A stretch of DNA of 64,000 nucleotides from Methanomethylophilus sp963631655. GTDB lineage: Archaea > Thermoplasmatota > Thermoplasmata > Methanomassiliicoccales > Methanomethylophilaceae. The stretch covers positions 1 to 64,000 of the forward strand of contig CAVGRR010000001.1 in the NCBI GenBank assembly GCA_963631655.1. The letters run 5' to 3'. The notes below the pieces were generated by a model. That model had not been told where the DNA came from. It saw only the letters and a list, made by a program, of their open reading frames with translations, and made no database searches. Shown in pieces: positions 24,724-32,402 of this stretch (the stretch's first letter is position 1; each line of letters begins with the position of its first letter). The position numbers and the translations under genes were made by a program.

Positions 24724-25233
24724 TCAGTGACCGGCTGATTTTACGAGGTCTGGGTATACGACATCGGTCACCCACCTCTTGATGTATTCGAATCCTTTGT
24801 TCAGGTAAACGACCCCGATGATGGCTTCAAGGTAGGGGATATGGTCGGGGGAGGAGGTCGGTTTATCGATGTCTGGGTCATTGAAGAACCCTTGATCATT
24901 GTAATAATACGGGGTCAGTCTCCAGATCTCTGTGAGAAGTCTGTGCTGGGTGTCGTTGCGTACGAGTTCCTGTTTGCGGGTTTCAATATCCCCTTTGGAC
25001 AGACCGTTTCTGAAAAGGATCTCCACTATGATCAGGTCGAGGACAGAATCACCAAGCTGTGCCAGTCTGGCGTTGCGGGGGTTGCTGTTGCTGCTACCGC
25101 GTTCTTCGGATCTGACCTGTGTCGAGTCCATCGCGTCGCTGAGGATCTCCGCAGGCATGGAGAGACAGAGGACCTGTCTGAGCTCTTCCATCATCTTCAG
25201 TCTGCGTTCGGGATCAAGGACCTTTTTCATCAT
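24724..25233 (-). CDS. divergent RNase III-domain protein without dsRNA-binding domain
   Basis: 169 residues. The core 'NARLAQLGDSVLDLIIVEILFRNG' and 'PYLEAIIGVVYLNKGFEYIKRWV' align with the RNase III signature (NERLEFLGDS.. and ..D..EALIG.vyLD.G). Of the four usual catalytic acids, the two signature Glu are Ala and Gln, the Asp of LGD and the last Glu remain, and the first Asp of D-x-x-E is Pro. No dsRBD follows. It may bind or cut RNA by a changed mechanism. TATA (AATTATAAC) lies 20-30 nt upstream. Confidence 0.65.
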   Translation of the reverse strand: MMKKVLDPERRLKMMEELRQVLCLSMPAEILSDAMDSTQVRSEERGSSNSNPRNARLAQLGDSVLDLIIVEILFRNGLSKGDIETRKQELVRNDTQHRLLTEIWRLTPYYYNDQGFFNDPDIDKPTSSPDHIPYLEAIIGVVYLNKGFEYIKRWVTDVVYPDLVKSAGH

Positions 25234-25245
25234 CTGGGACTATGG
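25234..25245 (-). promoter_or_regulatory. shared 12-bp element before RNase III-like gene
   Basis: On the minus strand CCATAGTCCCAG directly precedes the ATG; the identical 12-mer occurs upstream of the next gene at 25658-25669. Both copies fall at the predicted transcription start, so one factor may control both genes. Confidence 0.4.
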
Positions 25246-25266
25246 TTTCAGAGGTTATAATTACAG

Positions 25267-25620
25267 TCACTGGGACAGTGTCATAATGAACTTTTCGCGG
25301 TCGTATTCGGACAGTTCACCCATCTTCCTTGTCAGGCGATTCCGTTCCACGGTGCGTATTTCCCGGTCCACATAGGTTTCTTTCTCGAGCCCGGCCTCCA
25401 TGTAATCCTCGATGAGATCGCGGACCCTGTTAGTATTGGACTGCGAGGTGCATTTCCTGAACCTGTACATGTTGTTGGTGTGGCCGATGATAAGAACAGG
25501 GCGGTCTTTGATCCCGTCGAGGTTGGACACCCACCAGATCTCTCCCGGCTGAGGGGTCCCCTTTCCGGCATTATTCGAGGTCTTGGCGTTCTTCTTGTAT
25601 TGGTTCAGGTAGTTGTTCAT
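25267..25620 (-). CDS. MazF/PemK-like toxin-fold protein
   Basis: 117 residues. After a Lys/Asn-rich N-terminus the sequence PGEIWWVSNLDGIKDRPVLIIG matches the start of the MazF/PemK barrel, followed by a Ser/Gln region ('KCTSQ'). Members are mRNA interferases or inactive relatives. No antitoxin ORF lies next to it: upstream is intergenic and downstream is the RNase III-like gene, 33 bp away. Function as a toxin is therefore uncertain. Confidence 0.65.
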   Translation of the reverse strand: MNNYLNQYKKNAKTSNNAGKGTPQPGEIWWVSNLDGIKDRPVLIIGHTNNMYRFRKCTSQSNTNRVRDLIEDYMEAGLEKETYVDREIRTVERNRLTRKMGELSEYDREKFIMTLSQ

Positions 25621-25657
25621 GGTCGGTCTCTTTCTGCATCAAGGCTCTTTCTACTGC

Positions 25658-25669
25658 CTGGGACTATGG
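25658..25669 (-). promoter_or_regulatory. shared 12-bp element before MazF-like gene
   Basis: Second exact copy of CCATAGTCCCAG (minus strand), about 40 nt upstream of the start codon and just downstream of an AT-rich probable TATA. Confidence 0.4.
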
Positions 25670-25739
25670 GTTATGACAATTTAATCCCGACCCCGGGGTA
25701 GAATTCAATATAAATATGGTTTAGAGATATACCGCATTG

Positions 25740-26111
25740 ATGGCTAAATCGAGTGTTCATTTCATTCTCAAAAACAAGAGCGACTACAAGGACCTGGCTC
25801 CTGTATTCAAAGATATTCTTCTGAATGTTCTGAAACACGCGGACCAGGTTCCGGAGGAAGAGGAGTTCACTATGATCCTCAGGCTGAACCTCGATGACCT
25901 GGAACAGAACCGTAAGCCCGAAGGATACATCAGAAAGGCGAGGGTCAGGATCGTCTTCCCCATCGACCGCAAAGAGTTCTACGTTCAGAGCTACAGCCCC
26001 AAGGTCGTCAACCTCAACGACATCAAAGAGGACGTCTCCAACATCCTCAGCACCGCAGGTGTCAAGTTCGACATCTCCGAGGATGACGATATCAAGTTCG
26101 ATCTGAAGTGA
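25740..26111 (+). CDS. uncharacterised small acidic protein
   Basis: 123 residues from the ATG at 25740 (TTG at 25737 precedes it). Mixed alpha/beta pattern: 'VHFILKNKSDYKDLAPVFKDILLNVLKHADQV', then strands 'FTMILRLNLDDL' and 'ARVRIVFPIDRKEFYVQSYSPKVV', and an acidic tail. No family recognised. A TATA box (AATATAAATA, about 25707-25716) lies about 25-30 nt upstream, so it has its own promoter, divergent from the MazF-like gene. Confidence 0.6.
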   Translation: MAKSSVHFILKNKSDYKDLAPVFKDILLNVLKHADQVPEEEEFTMILRLNLDDLEQNRKPEGYIRKARVRIVFPIDRKEFYVQSYSPKVVNLNDIKEDVSNILSTAGVKFDISEDDDIKFDLK

Positions 26112-26206
26112 TCTTCGGATAAGATCTGATGATTTGTTTGATTGCCTTGCTGTGACAGCGGAAGCTCCCTTTTTCGAAAAGTCGAGATATGTCAAGATAT
26201 TATAAT

Positions 26207-26267
26207 TTGACTTTTCTTTAAATAATATAGAAAAGTCAATTTTTGACTTTTTGACATTTTAAATATC
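26207..26267 (+). promoter_or_regulatory. operator-like repeats at the Fic promoter
   Basis: A perfect 10-bp inverted repeat, TTGACTTTTC (26207-26216) and GAAAAGTCAA (26230-26239), is followed by two more TTGAC half-sites (26243-26247, 26251-26255) and a TATA box (TTTAAATATC, 26258-26267) about 20 nt before the GTG start. A related GAAAAGTCGA lies at 26176. This looks like a repressor-controlled promoter; the Fic protein's own winged-helix domain is a candidate binder. Confidence 0.6.
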
Positions 26268-26286
26268 TGAAGATCGGTATCCGATC

Positions 26287-27567
26287 GTGAAGAAAATCCA
26301 ACCCGTTCCCCATATCGGTCAGATCGATCCCGCTTTGGTGGAAAAGATCCTGTCCGATCCTGAAAAAATGGAAGAGATCTCCCGTTTCAACAGAGAATAC
26401 TATCATTGGGATGAGCTCAGATATCGGGTAGACGACAAAGAACTGGAAAGCACCTGGGCCTTAATGAAGTTCCTTCGCAGAATCGATTTCAAACAACTCC
26501 ATCTCTGCGGACTCGATCTCAAATACACACTGTTATACGGTTTTCAAGAGGCTTTGCATCTGATCGACTGTAATTCCTTAGGGCCAATCGAATTTGACGG
26601 ATACAGTCAGAAAGACGCTCAGATCTATACCATCAGTTCGGTGATGGAGGAGGCGATCGCCTCGAGTCAGATGGAAGGTGCGGTGACGACCCGCAAAGAG
26701 GCCAAACAGATGCTGAGGTCGCAGATGGAACCTAAGAACACCAGCGAAAAGATGATCCTGAACAATTATCTTGCAATGGAGCAGATGAAAAGCTCTCTTG
26801 ACAGGAAGATGACCGTCGATCTGATCCTCAAAATGCACAAGACCGTGACCTCCGGCATCCTCAACGGGGGACCCGAATGGGAGGGAAGGTTCAGGGAAGA
26901 CAATGAAACCGTGGTGGCGGACCCCTGCAACGGTGTGGTCTTCCATGTTCCGCCGAGTTACGACAAGATCCCCTCGATGATGCAGGAGCTCTGCGATTTC
27001 ATCAATCGGAAAGAAAAGGAATTCATCCACCCCATCATCAAAGGCATCATCATCCACTATATGGTCGGGTATATCCACCCCTTCGTGGACGGCAACGGAC
27101 GTATGGCAAGGTCGCTGTTCTACTGGTTCGTTCTAAAGAACGGTTATCCGCTGATGGAATACACTTCGATCTCCAGGATCATGAAGAACTCACAGGCGGA
27201 ATATGGTCTTGCGTACCAATATACCGAATCGGATGACAGCGATCTCACCTACTTCATAAGGTTCAATCTCAACTGCATCGTCAAGGCCGTTTCCGATCTG
27301 AGGATATACATCAAGAAGAAGAACGCTGAGCAGAAGCAGGTGTCCGATCTGATAGAAAGCGACACTGATCTCAGCCGGGATGAATCTATGATCCTGATCG
27401 ACTACACACGGAGTCAGGAGATGTTCTCGGTCAAGGAGATCTCCACAAGGTACAACGTATCCTATCAGACCGCCAGAAATTACGTCACCCACCTCTGCGA
27501 ATTGGGATATCTGAAGATCACAAGCCGCAGCGGAAAGACCCGTCTGTATACTGTTCAAAGAAAGTAA
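26287..27567 (+). CDS. Fic-family AMP-transferase with C-terminal winged helix
   Basis: 426 residues starting at GTG. The Fic core motif is intact, HPFVDGNGRMAR near residue 263, with the catalytic His; it transfers AMP or a similar group to a protein Ser/Thr/Tyr. An N-terminal stretch 'SSQMEGAVTTRKEAK' resembles the inhibitory (S/T)xxxE(G/N) helix, so activity is probably self-limited. Residues about 360-425 form a winged helix ('EISTRYNVSYQTARNYVTHLCELGYL'). Probably chromosomal accessory gene; target unknown. Confidence 0.85.
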   Translation: MKKIQPVPHIGQIDPALVEKILSDPEKMEEISRFNREYYHWDELRYRVDDKELESTWALMKFLRRIDFKQLHLCGLDLKYTLLYGFQEALHLIDCNSLGPIEFDGYSQKDAQIYTISSVMEEAIASSQMEGAVTTRKEAKQMLRSQMEPKNTSEKMILNNYLAMEQMKSSLDRKMTVDLILKMHKTVTSGILNGGPEWEGRFREDNETVVADPCNGVVFHVPPSYDKIPSMMQELCDFINRKEKEFIHPIIKGIIIHYMVGYIHPFVDGNGRMARSLFYWFVLKNGYPLMEYTSISRIMKNSQAEYGLAYQYTESDDSDLTYFIRFNLNCIVKAVSDLRIYIKKKNAEQKQVSDLIESDTDLSRDESMILIDYTRSQEMFSVKEISTRYNVSYQTARNYVTHLCELGYLKITSRSGKTRLYTVQRK

Positions 27568-27585
27568 TTGTTGAATAAAATGAAC

Positions 27586-27626
27586 CGGTCCCGGCAATAG
27601 ATCAATACCGGGGCCGAAAATGATTT
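27586..27626. terminator. bidirectional terminator between Fic gene and argH
   Basis: CGGTCCCGG (27586-27594) pairs with CCGGGGCCG (27608-27616) through nine pairs including one G-U, with a T-run (ATTTTTC) on the plus side. Confidence 0.6.
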
Positions 27627-27627
27627 T

Positions 27628-29076
27628 TCACTGGTTCAGGAGAATGTCCCAGCACTTCTCGTACAGCATGTCCTTCTGCCTGACGGCGGTCTCCCTGTCG
27701 AAGAGGTTCTGAAGGGAGATGGCAAGCTGAACGTCCGCCGAAGCGGGGGATGTTCCGCCGTAGGAGTCCCTCCTCTCCACGCAGGATTTGACGGAGATCT
27801 CCTTGAATACGTCCTCCTCGATGAGAGGGGAGTATTTCTTGAACTGTTCGAGGGTGAGGTCGTCGAGTTCCAGACCGTTGGATTCGCAGAATCTTACAGC
27901 CTCTCCGACGATACCGTGAGCCTCTCTGAACGGAACTCCTTTGGTGACAAGGTAGTCTGCAAGGTCGGTGGCGTTGATGAATCCCTTCTTGCAGGCCTTC
28001 AGCATCGCATTCTCGTTGATTATGAGAGTGGAGACGACCTTCGCCATGATGTTGGCGCAGTCGGTGACTGTCTGGAGTGAGTCCATGACAGGTCTCTTGT
28101 CTTCCTGAAGGTCGCGGTTGTAGGCGAGCGGAAGGCTCTTGGTGGTCATGAGCATGGTGACCAGGGAACCGATCACGCTTCCGGTCTTTCCTCTGGTGAG
28201 CTCGCAGATGTCGGGGTTCTTCTTCTGGGGCATGATGGACGAACCGGTGGAATACTTGTCGTCCATAGTCACGAATCCGAACTCCTGGGAGTTCCAGAGC
28301 ACCAGTTCCTCGCAGAGGGAGGAGAGGCTGATGGCGACCATGGAGGCATCGAACGCCAGTTCGGTCACATAGTCGCGGGAACCGACGGAATCCATGGAGT
28401 TCTCGGTGGGTTCGCGGAATCCGAGAAGTTCGGAGGTCATGTTCCTGTCGATGCGGTAGGTGGTGCCCGCCAAAGCGGCGGAACCGAGGGGACACTTGTT
28501 CATCCTCTCCACGGCATCAAGGAACCTGTCGGCGTCCCTGCCGAGTCTGAACGCATGTGCCAGCATGTGCTGCGCGAGGGTGATCGGCTGTGCATGCTGC
28601 ATATGGGTGAACCCGGGGAGGATGGTCTCGCGGTGGTTCTTGGCGACGTCCTGCAGGGATGAGATGAGGCGGTCCACTGCATCCACGGTGTTGAGCGCCG
28701 CATCCCTGAGGTACATCTTGAAATCGGTCGCGACCTGGTCGTTCCTGCTCCTTCCGGTGTGGAGTTTGCCTCCTGCAGGGCCGATCATGGCGGTGAGCTG
28801 GACCTCGATGTTGGTGTGGATGTCCTCGAGGGAGGTGTCCATCTCGAAGGTCCCTTCCTTCAGTTTGCCGGCGATCTTCCTGAGTCCTTCGGTGATGGCA
28901 TCCGCGTCCTCGGCGGGGATGATCCTGCATGCCTTCAGCATACGGACATGTGCTAGGGACCCCATGATGTCATAGAACGCCATCCTTCCGTCGACATCCA
29001 GGGAGGAGGTGAACTTCAGTGTTCCCTCGTCCATTCCCTGGGCGAACCTTCCGGACCAAAGTGCTTTGCCGGCCAT
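27628..29076 (-). CDS. argH: argininosuccinate lyase
   Basis: 482 residues; splits argininosuccinate to arginine and fumarate. Family signature GSSIMPQKKNPD is intact, as are 'LWSGRFAQGMD' at the start and 'HTGRSRNDQVATD'. The start is the ATG at 29076, five bases after the argG stop; the open frame running further upstream through argG is coincidental. It completes the argG-argH operon. Confidence 0.95.
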   Translation of the reverse strand: MAGKALWSGRFAQGMDEGTLKFTSSLDVDGRMAFYDIMGSLAHVRMLKACRIIPAEDADAITEGLRKIAGKLKEGTFEMDTSLEDIHTNIEVQLTAMIGPAGGKLHTGRSRNDQVATDFKMYLRDAALNTVDAVDRLISSLQDVAKNHRETILPGFTHMQHAQPITLAQHMLAHAFRLGRDADRFLDAVERMNKCPLGSAALAGTTYRIDRNMTSELLGFREPTENSMDSVGSRDYVTELAFDASMVAISLSSLCEELVLWNSQEFGFVTMDDKYSTGSSIMPQKKNPDICELTRGKTGSVIGSLVTMLMTTKSLPLAYNRDLQEDKRPVMDSLQTVTDCANIMAKVVSTLIINENAMLKACKKGFINATDLADYLVTKGVPFREAHGIVGEAVRFCESNGLELDDLTLEQFKKYSPLIEEDVFKEISVKSCVERRDSYGGTSPASADVQLAISLQNLFDRETAVRQKDMLYEKCWDILLNQ

Positions 29077-29081
29077 CTGAC

Positions 29082-30317
29082 TCACTCTTTCTTGTGGGCG
29101 CGGGCCGCGGTCTGGTCGGGCAGACCCCATACGTAGATGAATCCCATGGCGGCCTTGTGGTCGAAGGTGTCGACGGTGTCCTTGGAGTAGGTGGCGAGTC
29201 CGGTGTCGTAGAGGGAGACGGGTGATTTCCTTCCGACGACGGTGACGCTTCCCTTGTAGAGTTTCACGCGGACGGTACCGGTGACGAACTCCTGGGTCTT
29301 GTCGATGAAGGCGTTGATGGGTTCCCTGAGTCCGCCGAACCACTGTCCGTCGTATACCATGCGGGTGAACTTCTGTTCGATTCCCCTCTTGAAGTCGAGG
29401 ACCTCTCTCTGGAGGGTCATGGCCTCGATGGCCTTGTGGGCGGCGATGATGGTGACCGCTGCGGGGCATTCGTAGGTCTCGCGGGATTTGATTCCGACGA
29501 GCCTGTCCTCCACGTGGTCGATCCTTCCGACACCGTTGTCGCCGGCGATCTTGTTGAGCTTGTCGATGAGCTCCACTCCGTCCATCTTCTGGCCGTCGAG
29601 GGATACAGGAACTCCCTTTTCGAATCCGATCTCGATGTAGGTGGGGGTGTTGGGTGCCTTCTCGGGGTCGACGGTGTGTGCCCAGACTCCTGCCGGAGGC
29701 TCGTCCCATGCGTTCTCGAGGGCACCGCATTCGCAGGATGCTCCCCAGAGGTTCTCGTCCCTGGAGTAGGGGCTGCTCTTCTTCGCTTTGATCTCGATCC
29801 CGTTCTCTGCGGCGTAGTCGATCTCGTCGTCCCTGGAGGCGATCCATTCCCTCTGAGGGGCGATGATCTTTAGGTCGGGGTCCTGGGCCTTGATTCCCGC
29901 GTCGAACCTGACCTGGTCGTTTCCTTTTCCGGTGCATCCGTGGGCGATGTATTTCGCGCCCTCCTCGTGGGCGATCTTGACCAGGGTCTTGGCCATGAGG
30001 GGCCTGGCGATGGCGGTGGAAAGGGGATAGATGTCCTGATAGAGACCGTTGGCCTTCACGAGGGGCCATACATACTCCTCGACGAACTCTTTTCTCACAT
30101 CGAAAAAGTCGGCGCGGACCGCTCCGTTCCTGTATGCGCGGGCGACGATCTCCTCACCGTCTGCTTCAGGCTGTCCGACATCGACGGAGATGGCGACAAC
30201 GTCCACGTTGTAGTTCTCCTGGAGCCAGTGGATGTCGACGGAGGTGTCGAGTCCTCCGGAGTACGCCAGTACGACCTTGTCGCGTTTTCCTTTTTCGTTC
30301 GATTTGTTCTGAGTCAT
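29082..30317 (-). CDS. argG: argininosuccinate synthase
   Basis: 411 residues from the ATG at 30317. Joins citrulline and aspartate with ATP. The ATP pyrophosphatase loop is intact near the N-terminus (VVLAYSGGLDTSV), with 'YIAHGCTGKGNDQVRF' and the long C-terminal multimerisation region. First gene of argG-argH, divergent from the TerB/ATPase/helicase cassette; its AT-rich promoter (30336-30352) faces the sngA promoter. Confidence 0.95.
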   Translation of the reverse strand: MTQNKSNEKGKRDKVVLAYSGGLDTSVDIHWLQENYNVDVVAISVDVGQPEADGEEIVARAYRNGAVRADFFDVRKEFVEEYVWPLVKANGLYQDIYPLSTAIARPLMAKTLVKIAHEEGAKYIAHGCTGKGNDQVRFDAGIKAQDPDLKIIAPQREWIASRDDEIDYAAENGIEIKAKKSSPYSRDENLWGASCECGALENAWDEPPAGVWAHTVDPEKAPNTPTYIEIGFEKGVPVSLDGQKMDGVELIDKLNKIAGDNGVGRIDHVEDRLVGIKSRETYECPAAVTIIAAHKAIEAMTLQREVLDFKRGIEQKFTRMVYDGQWFGGLREPINAFIDKTQEFVTGTVRVKLYKGSVTVVGRKSPVSLYDTGLATYSKDTVDTFDHKAAMGFIYVWGLPDQTAARAHKKE

Positions 30318-30366
30318 ATGCTCCCCCATTCCCTTTATTATTATAATTCCCTCGTTTTGGAAGAGC

Positions 30367-30418
30367 GGTTAATTACATATCTGTCGGGCCCATAGGTGTG
30401 GGCGGAGTTTGGTTTATG
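30367..30418 (+). repeat. duplicated promoter, copy 1
   Basis: About 50 bp from GGTTAATTACATA to the start codon of the first sngA-like gene. It is repeated at 32352-32402 before the second copy with the same order of elements (GGTTAATTACATA, CTGTC, CGGAGTTTG, then ATGGA). The TTAATTACATA part is the likely TATA box. Confidence 0.7.
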
Positions 30419-32269
30419 GACGATTTTGAGGGTGCGGAACTGGTGGTGGAGCGTTTTATCAATAAGGCCTTGGAATGCAACGACTACAGCGTGATTCCCG
30501 TTGACAATGCTGCCTACCCATAGACCCTGATCGAATCAAATGGTACGACATACGCTATCATAACCAGGTTGTACAAACAACCTCAGATATCGTTTATGGG
30601 ATGTCCCAATGCGTATCGTTTCTTCTCTGAACTGTCTTTTGTCCATCCTGCGCAGATCGGATTTGATGAGAGATGGTATACGATCGATATATCTCCCGAC
30701 ACGGACGTGCTTTTCTTATGGTACGCGCTGGAGCTCTCTTATGATTGCGACAATTTCAGTTCGATGTGGCGTGAAGAAGAGAACGAAAAACAAACCAGAA
30801 AAGTAGCGAGGATGCTGATTGACAAGGGGTACATGTCTGCATACAAGTACCAGCACGAAGATCTTGATTTGAAGTCAGATATGACTGAATCTAAGATTTT
30901 TCCACGTGTTCTTGAAGTACGTAAAATGATGTACTCAAAAGAACTCGATCATCTTTCGTATGGCGCCAAATTCGCAAAGATCGCTAAAACCGTGGAAGAA
31001 CTGGAAGATGATTATCCCTCTGACTGGTATCCTTATTCAACTGTCACCTACGAGTCTTGTATGGATGATCTGAGGGCATATTTTACCTGGAGAACGAAAT
31101 ATCGGCAGGGAAAGATAAACTCAATTCCCAATTCTTTTGTACTTCTTTATGTGGCCGAATTGATCAATGGTGTGGGCTGGACAGATCCCGTTAAGGGTCA
31201 GGAACTGTTATCTTCGGTGTTTGATAATCTCGATTCGGAAAAGTACAGCAACAGGGTCTTGAGGTGGCTTTGTGATTTCAGTGCATACCACAATCTTCCT
31301 CCGAGTTGGGAATATATGTATACTGAGGCGGAGAAGTTAATCATAGATCTGCTACACCCGGAGAAGATTACCTCGGAAAATATCATCGCCCTTCTGAATG
31401 TACTGACCGATTACGATTATAATCTGGAGGACAAAAAAGCGTATCAAAGGTCTCCGAAGGAGTATAAGGAAGTGCTTGTGCGGTGTTTCCGCAATATCAT
31501 TCTCAATGGCATTAGTGGCAAAGACCAGTCTTCAAAGAGCGTTTTCGTGTGGCATAACGACTCCTGGTATGAGATGTTCTGTACACTCCCGTTTCAATTG
31601 GCCGAATCCCACGGCAATTATACCTACCAACTGGATGATCTGAAAAGGTACAAGTTCGAAGGAAACTACTGTACCTTCTCCGTATGTACCCTGAGCCACA
31701 AGTTCACATCATCTCTTCAGGATATCCTGTACACTGTGGAATCACTGATGAGGGTGGAGGTGGGTCTCCGGAAGACCAAAGAAAGACTCCTTCCCGAAAG
31801 CGAGTATTATCAGTGCATCGTGAAAGCGATCCGCGACTGGAAGGTGAAGAAGAACAAGAGGGTCGTCGTGATCGACAGCAACAAGCTGGAATCGGTGCGT
31901 CAGGATGCGCAGGAGACCTCCCAGAAGATCATGACCTCTGAAGAAATTGACAATGTGCCAGATGTCCAAAGTGATGTGAAAGAGGAAAAGATTGTAGATG
32001 TGGTTTCAGCAGAAACGGAAGAGGTCGATTCACCTGACGAATCCTCAGTGTTGGATGCTGATGAGGCCGCGTTCCTGATACTTCTAATCGATGGTTTGGA
32101 TTGGCAAAAATTCCTAAAAACGATTCGTATGATGCCGTCACTCATCGTTGATTCGGTGAATGATAAACTGTTTGAGGAGTTCGGCGATACTGTCCTCGAG
32201 ATGAGGGACGGAAAACCTGTCGTCATCGAAGATTATCTGGAAGATCTCAAGAGGATGCTGGGTCTGTGA
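30416..32269 (+). CDS. sngA: TerB-domain protein (SngA-like) with in-frame TAG at codon 36
   Basis: Reads as one 617-codon frame from the ATG at 30416 if the single TAG at 30521-30523 is translated, probably as pyrrolysine; otherwise it would be a gene truncated at 35 codons with a 566-codon open remainder. It aligns over its whole length with the next gene (612 aa), including both sides of the TAG. TerB-N core near residues 215-260 (YFTWRTKYRQGK.. AELINGVGW), basic linker 'KNKRVVVIDS', and a TerB-C domain at the end (about 540-617). First gene of a Shango-like cassette. AT-richer than neighbours. Confidence 0.7.
30521..30523 (+). other. in-frame amber codon, candidate pyrrolysine
   Basis: The only stop codon in a 618-codon frame is TAG. 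No gene accepted in this window ends in TAG, so the codon may be sense here. Context: GCC TAC CCA TAG ACC CTG. Confidence 0.5.
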
Positions 32270-32300
32270 AGATACCGAAAGTGTCGTCGATATCGATTTC
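32262..32300 (+). pseudogene. vestige of sngB start after first sngA
   Basis: The sequence around and after the first sngA stop (GTCTGTGAAGATACCGAAAG..) matches the overlap of the second sngA with sngB (GTCTGTGAAAATACCTAAAA..). The ATG of sngB is lost (CTGG in place of TATG). It marks the right end of the tandem duplication. Confidence 0.6.
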
Positions 32301-32351
32301 TCCTGAAAGGAAGTTCCATAGGGAATAAAGGGGATTTCGGGTTTCAAACAA

Positions 32352-32402
32352 GGTTAATTACATAACTGTCTGACATATAAGCGGGAACGGAGTTTGTTTA
32401 TG
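32352..32402 (+). repeat. duplicated promoter, copy 2
   Basis: Second copy of the 50-bp promoter block described at 30367-30418, ending at the ATG of the second sngA-like gene. Confidence 0.7.

Noticed and set aside
29077..30069. Open frame extending argH upstream through argG to 813 residues
   Set aside because: The extension is Arg/Pro-rich shadow of argG; the proper ArgH N-terminus starts at the ATG at 29076. The same applies to extra N-terminal frame before thiE (20858-21178) and argB (39876-40226).
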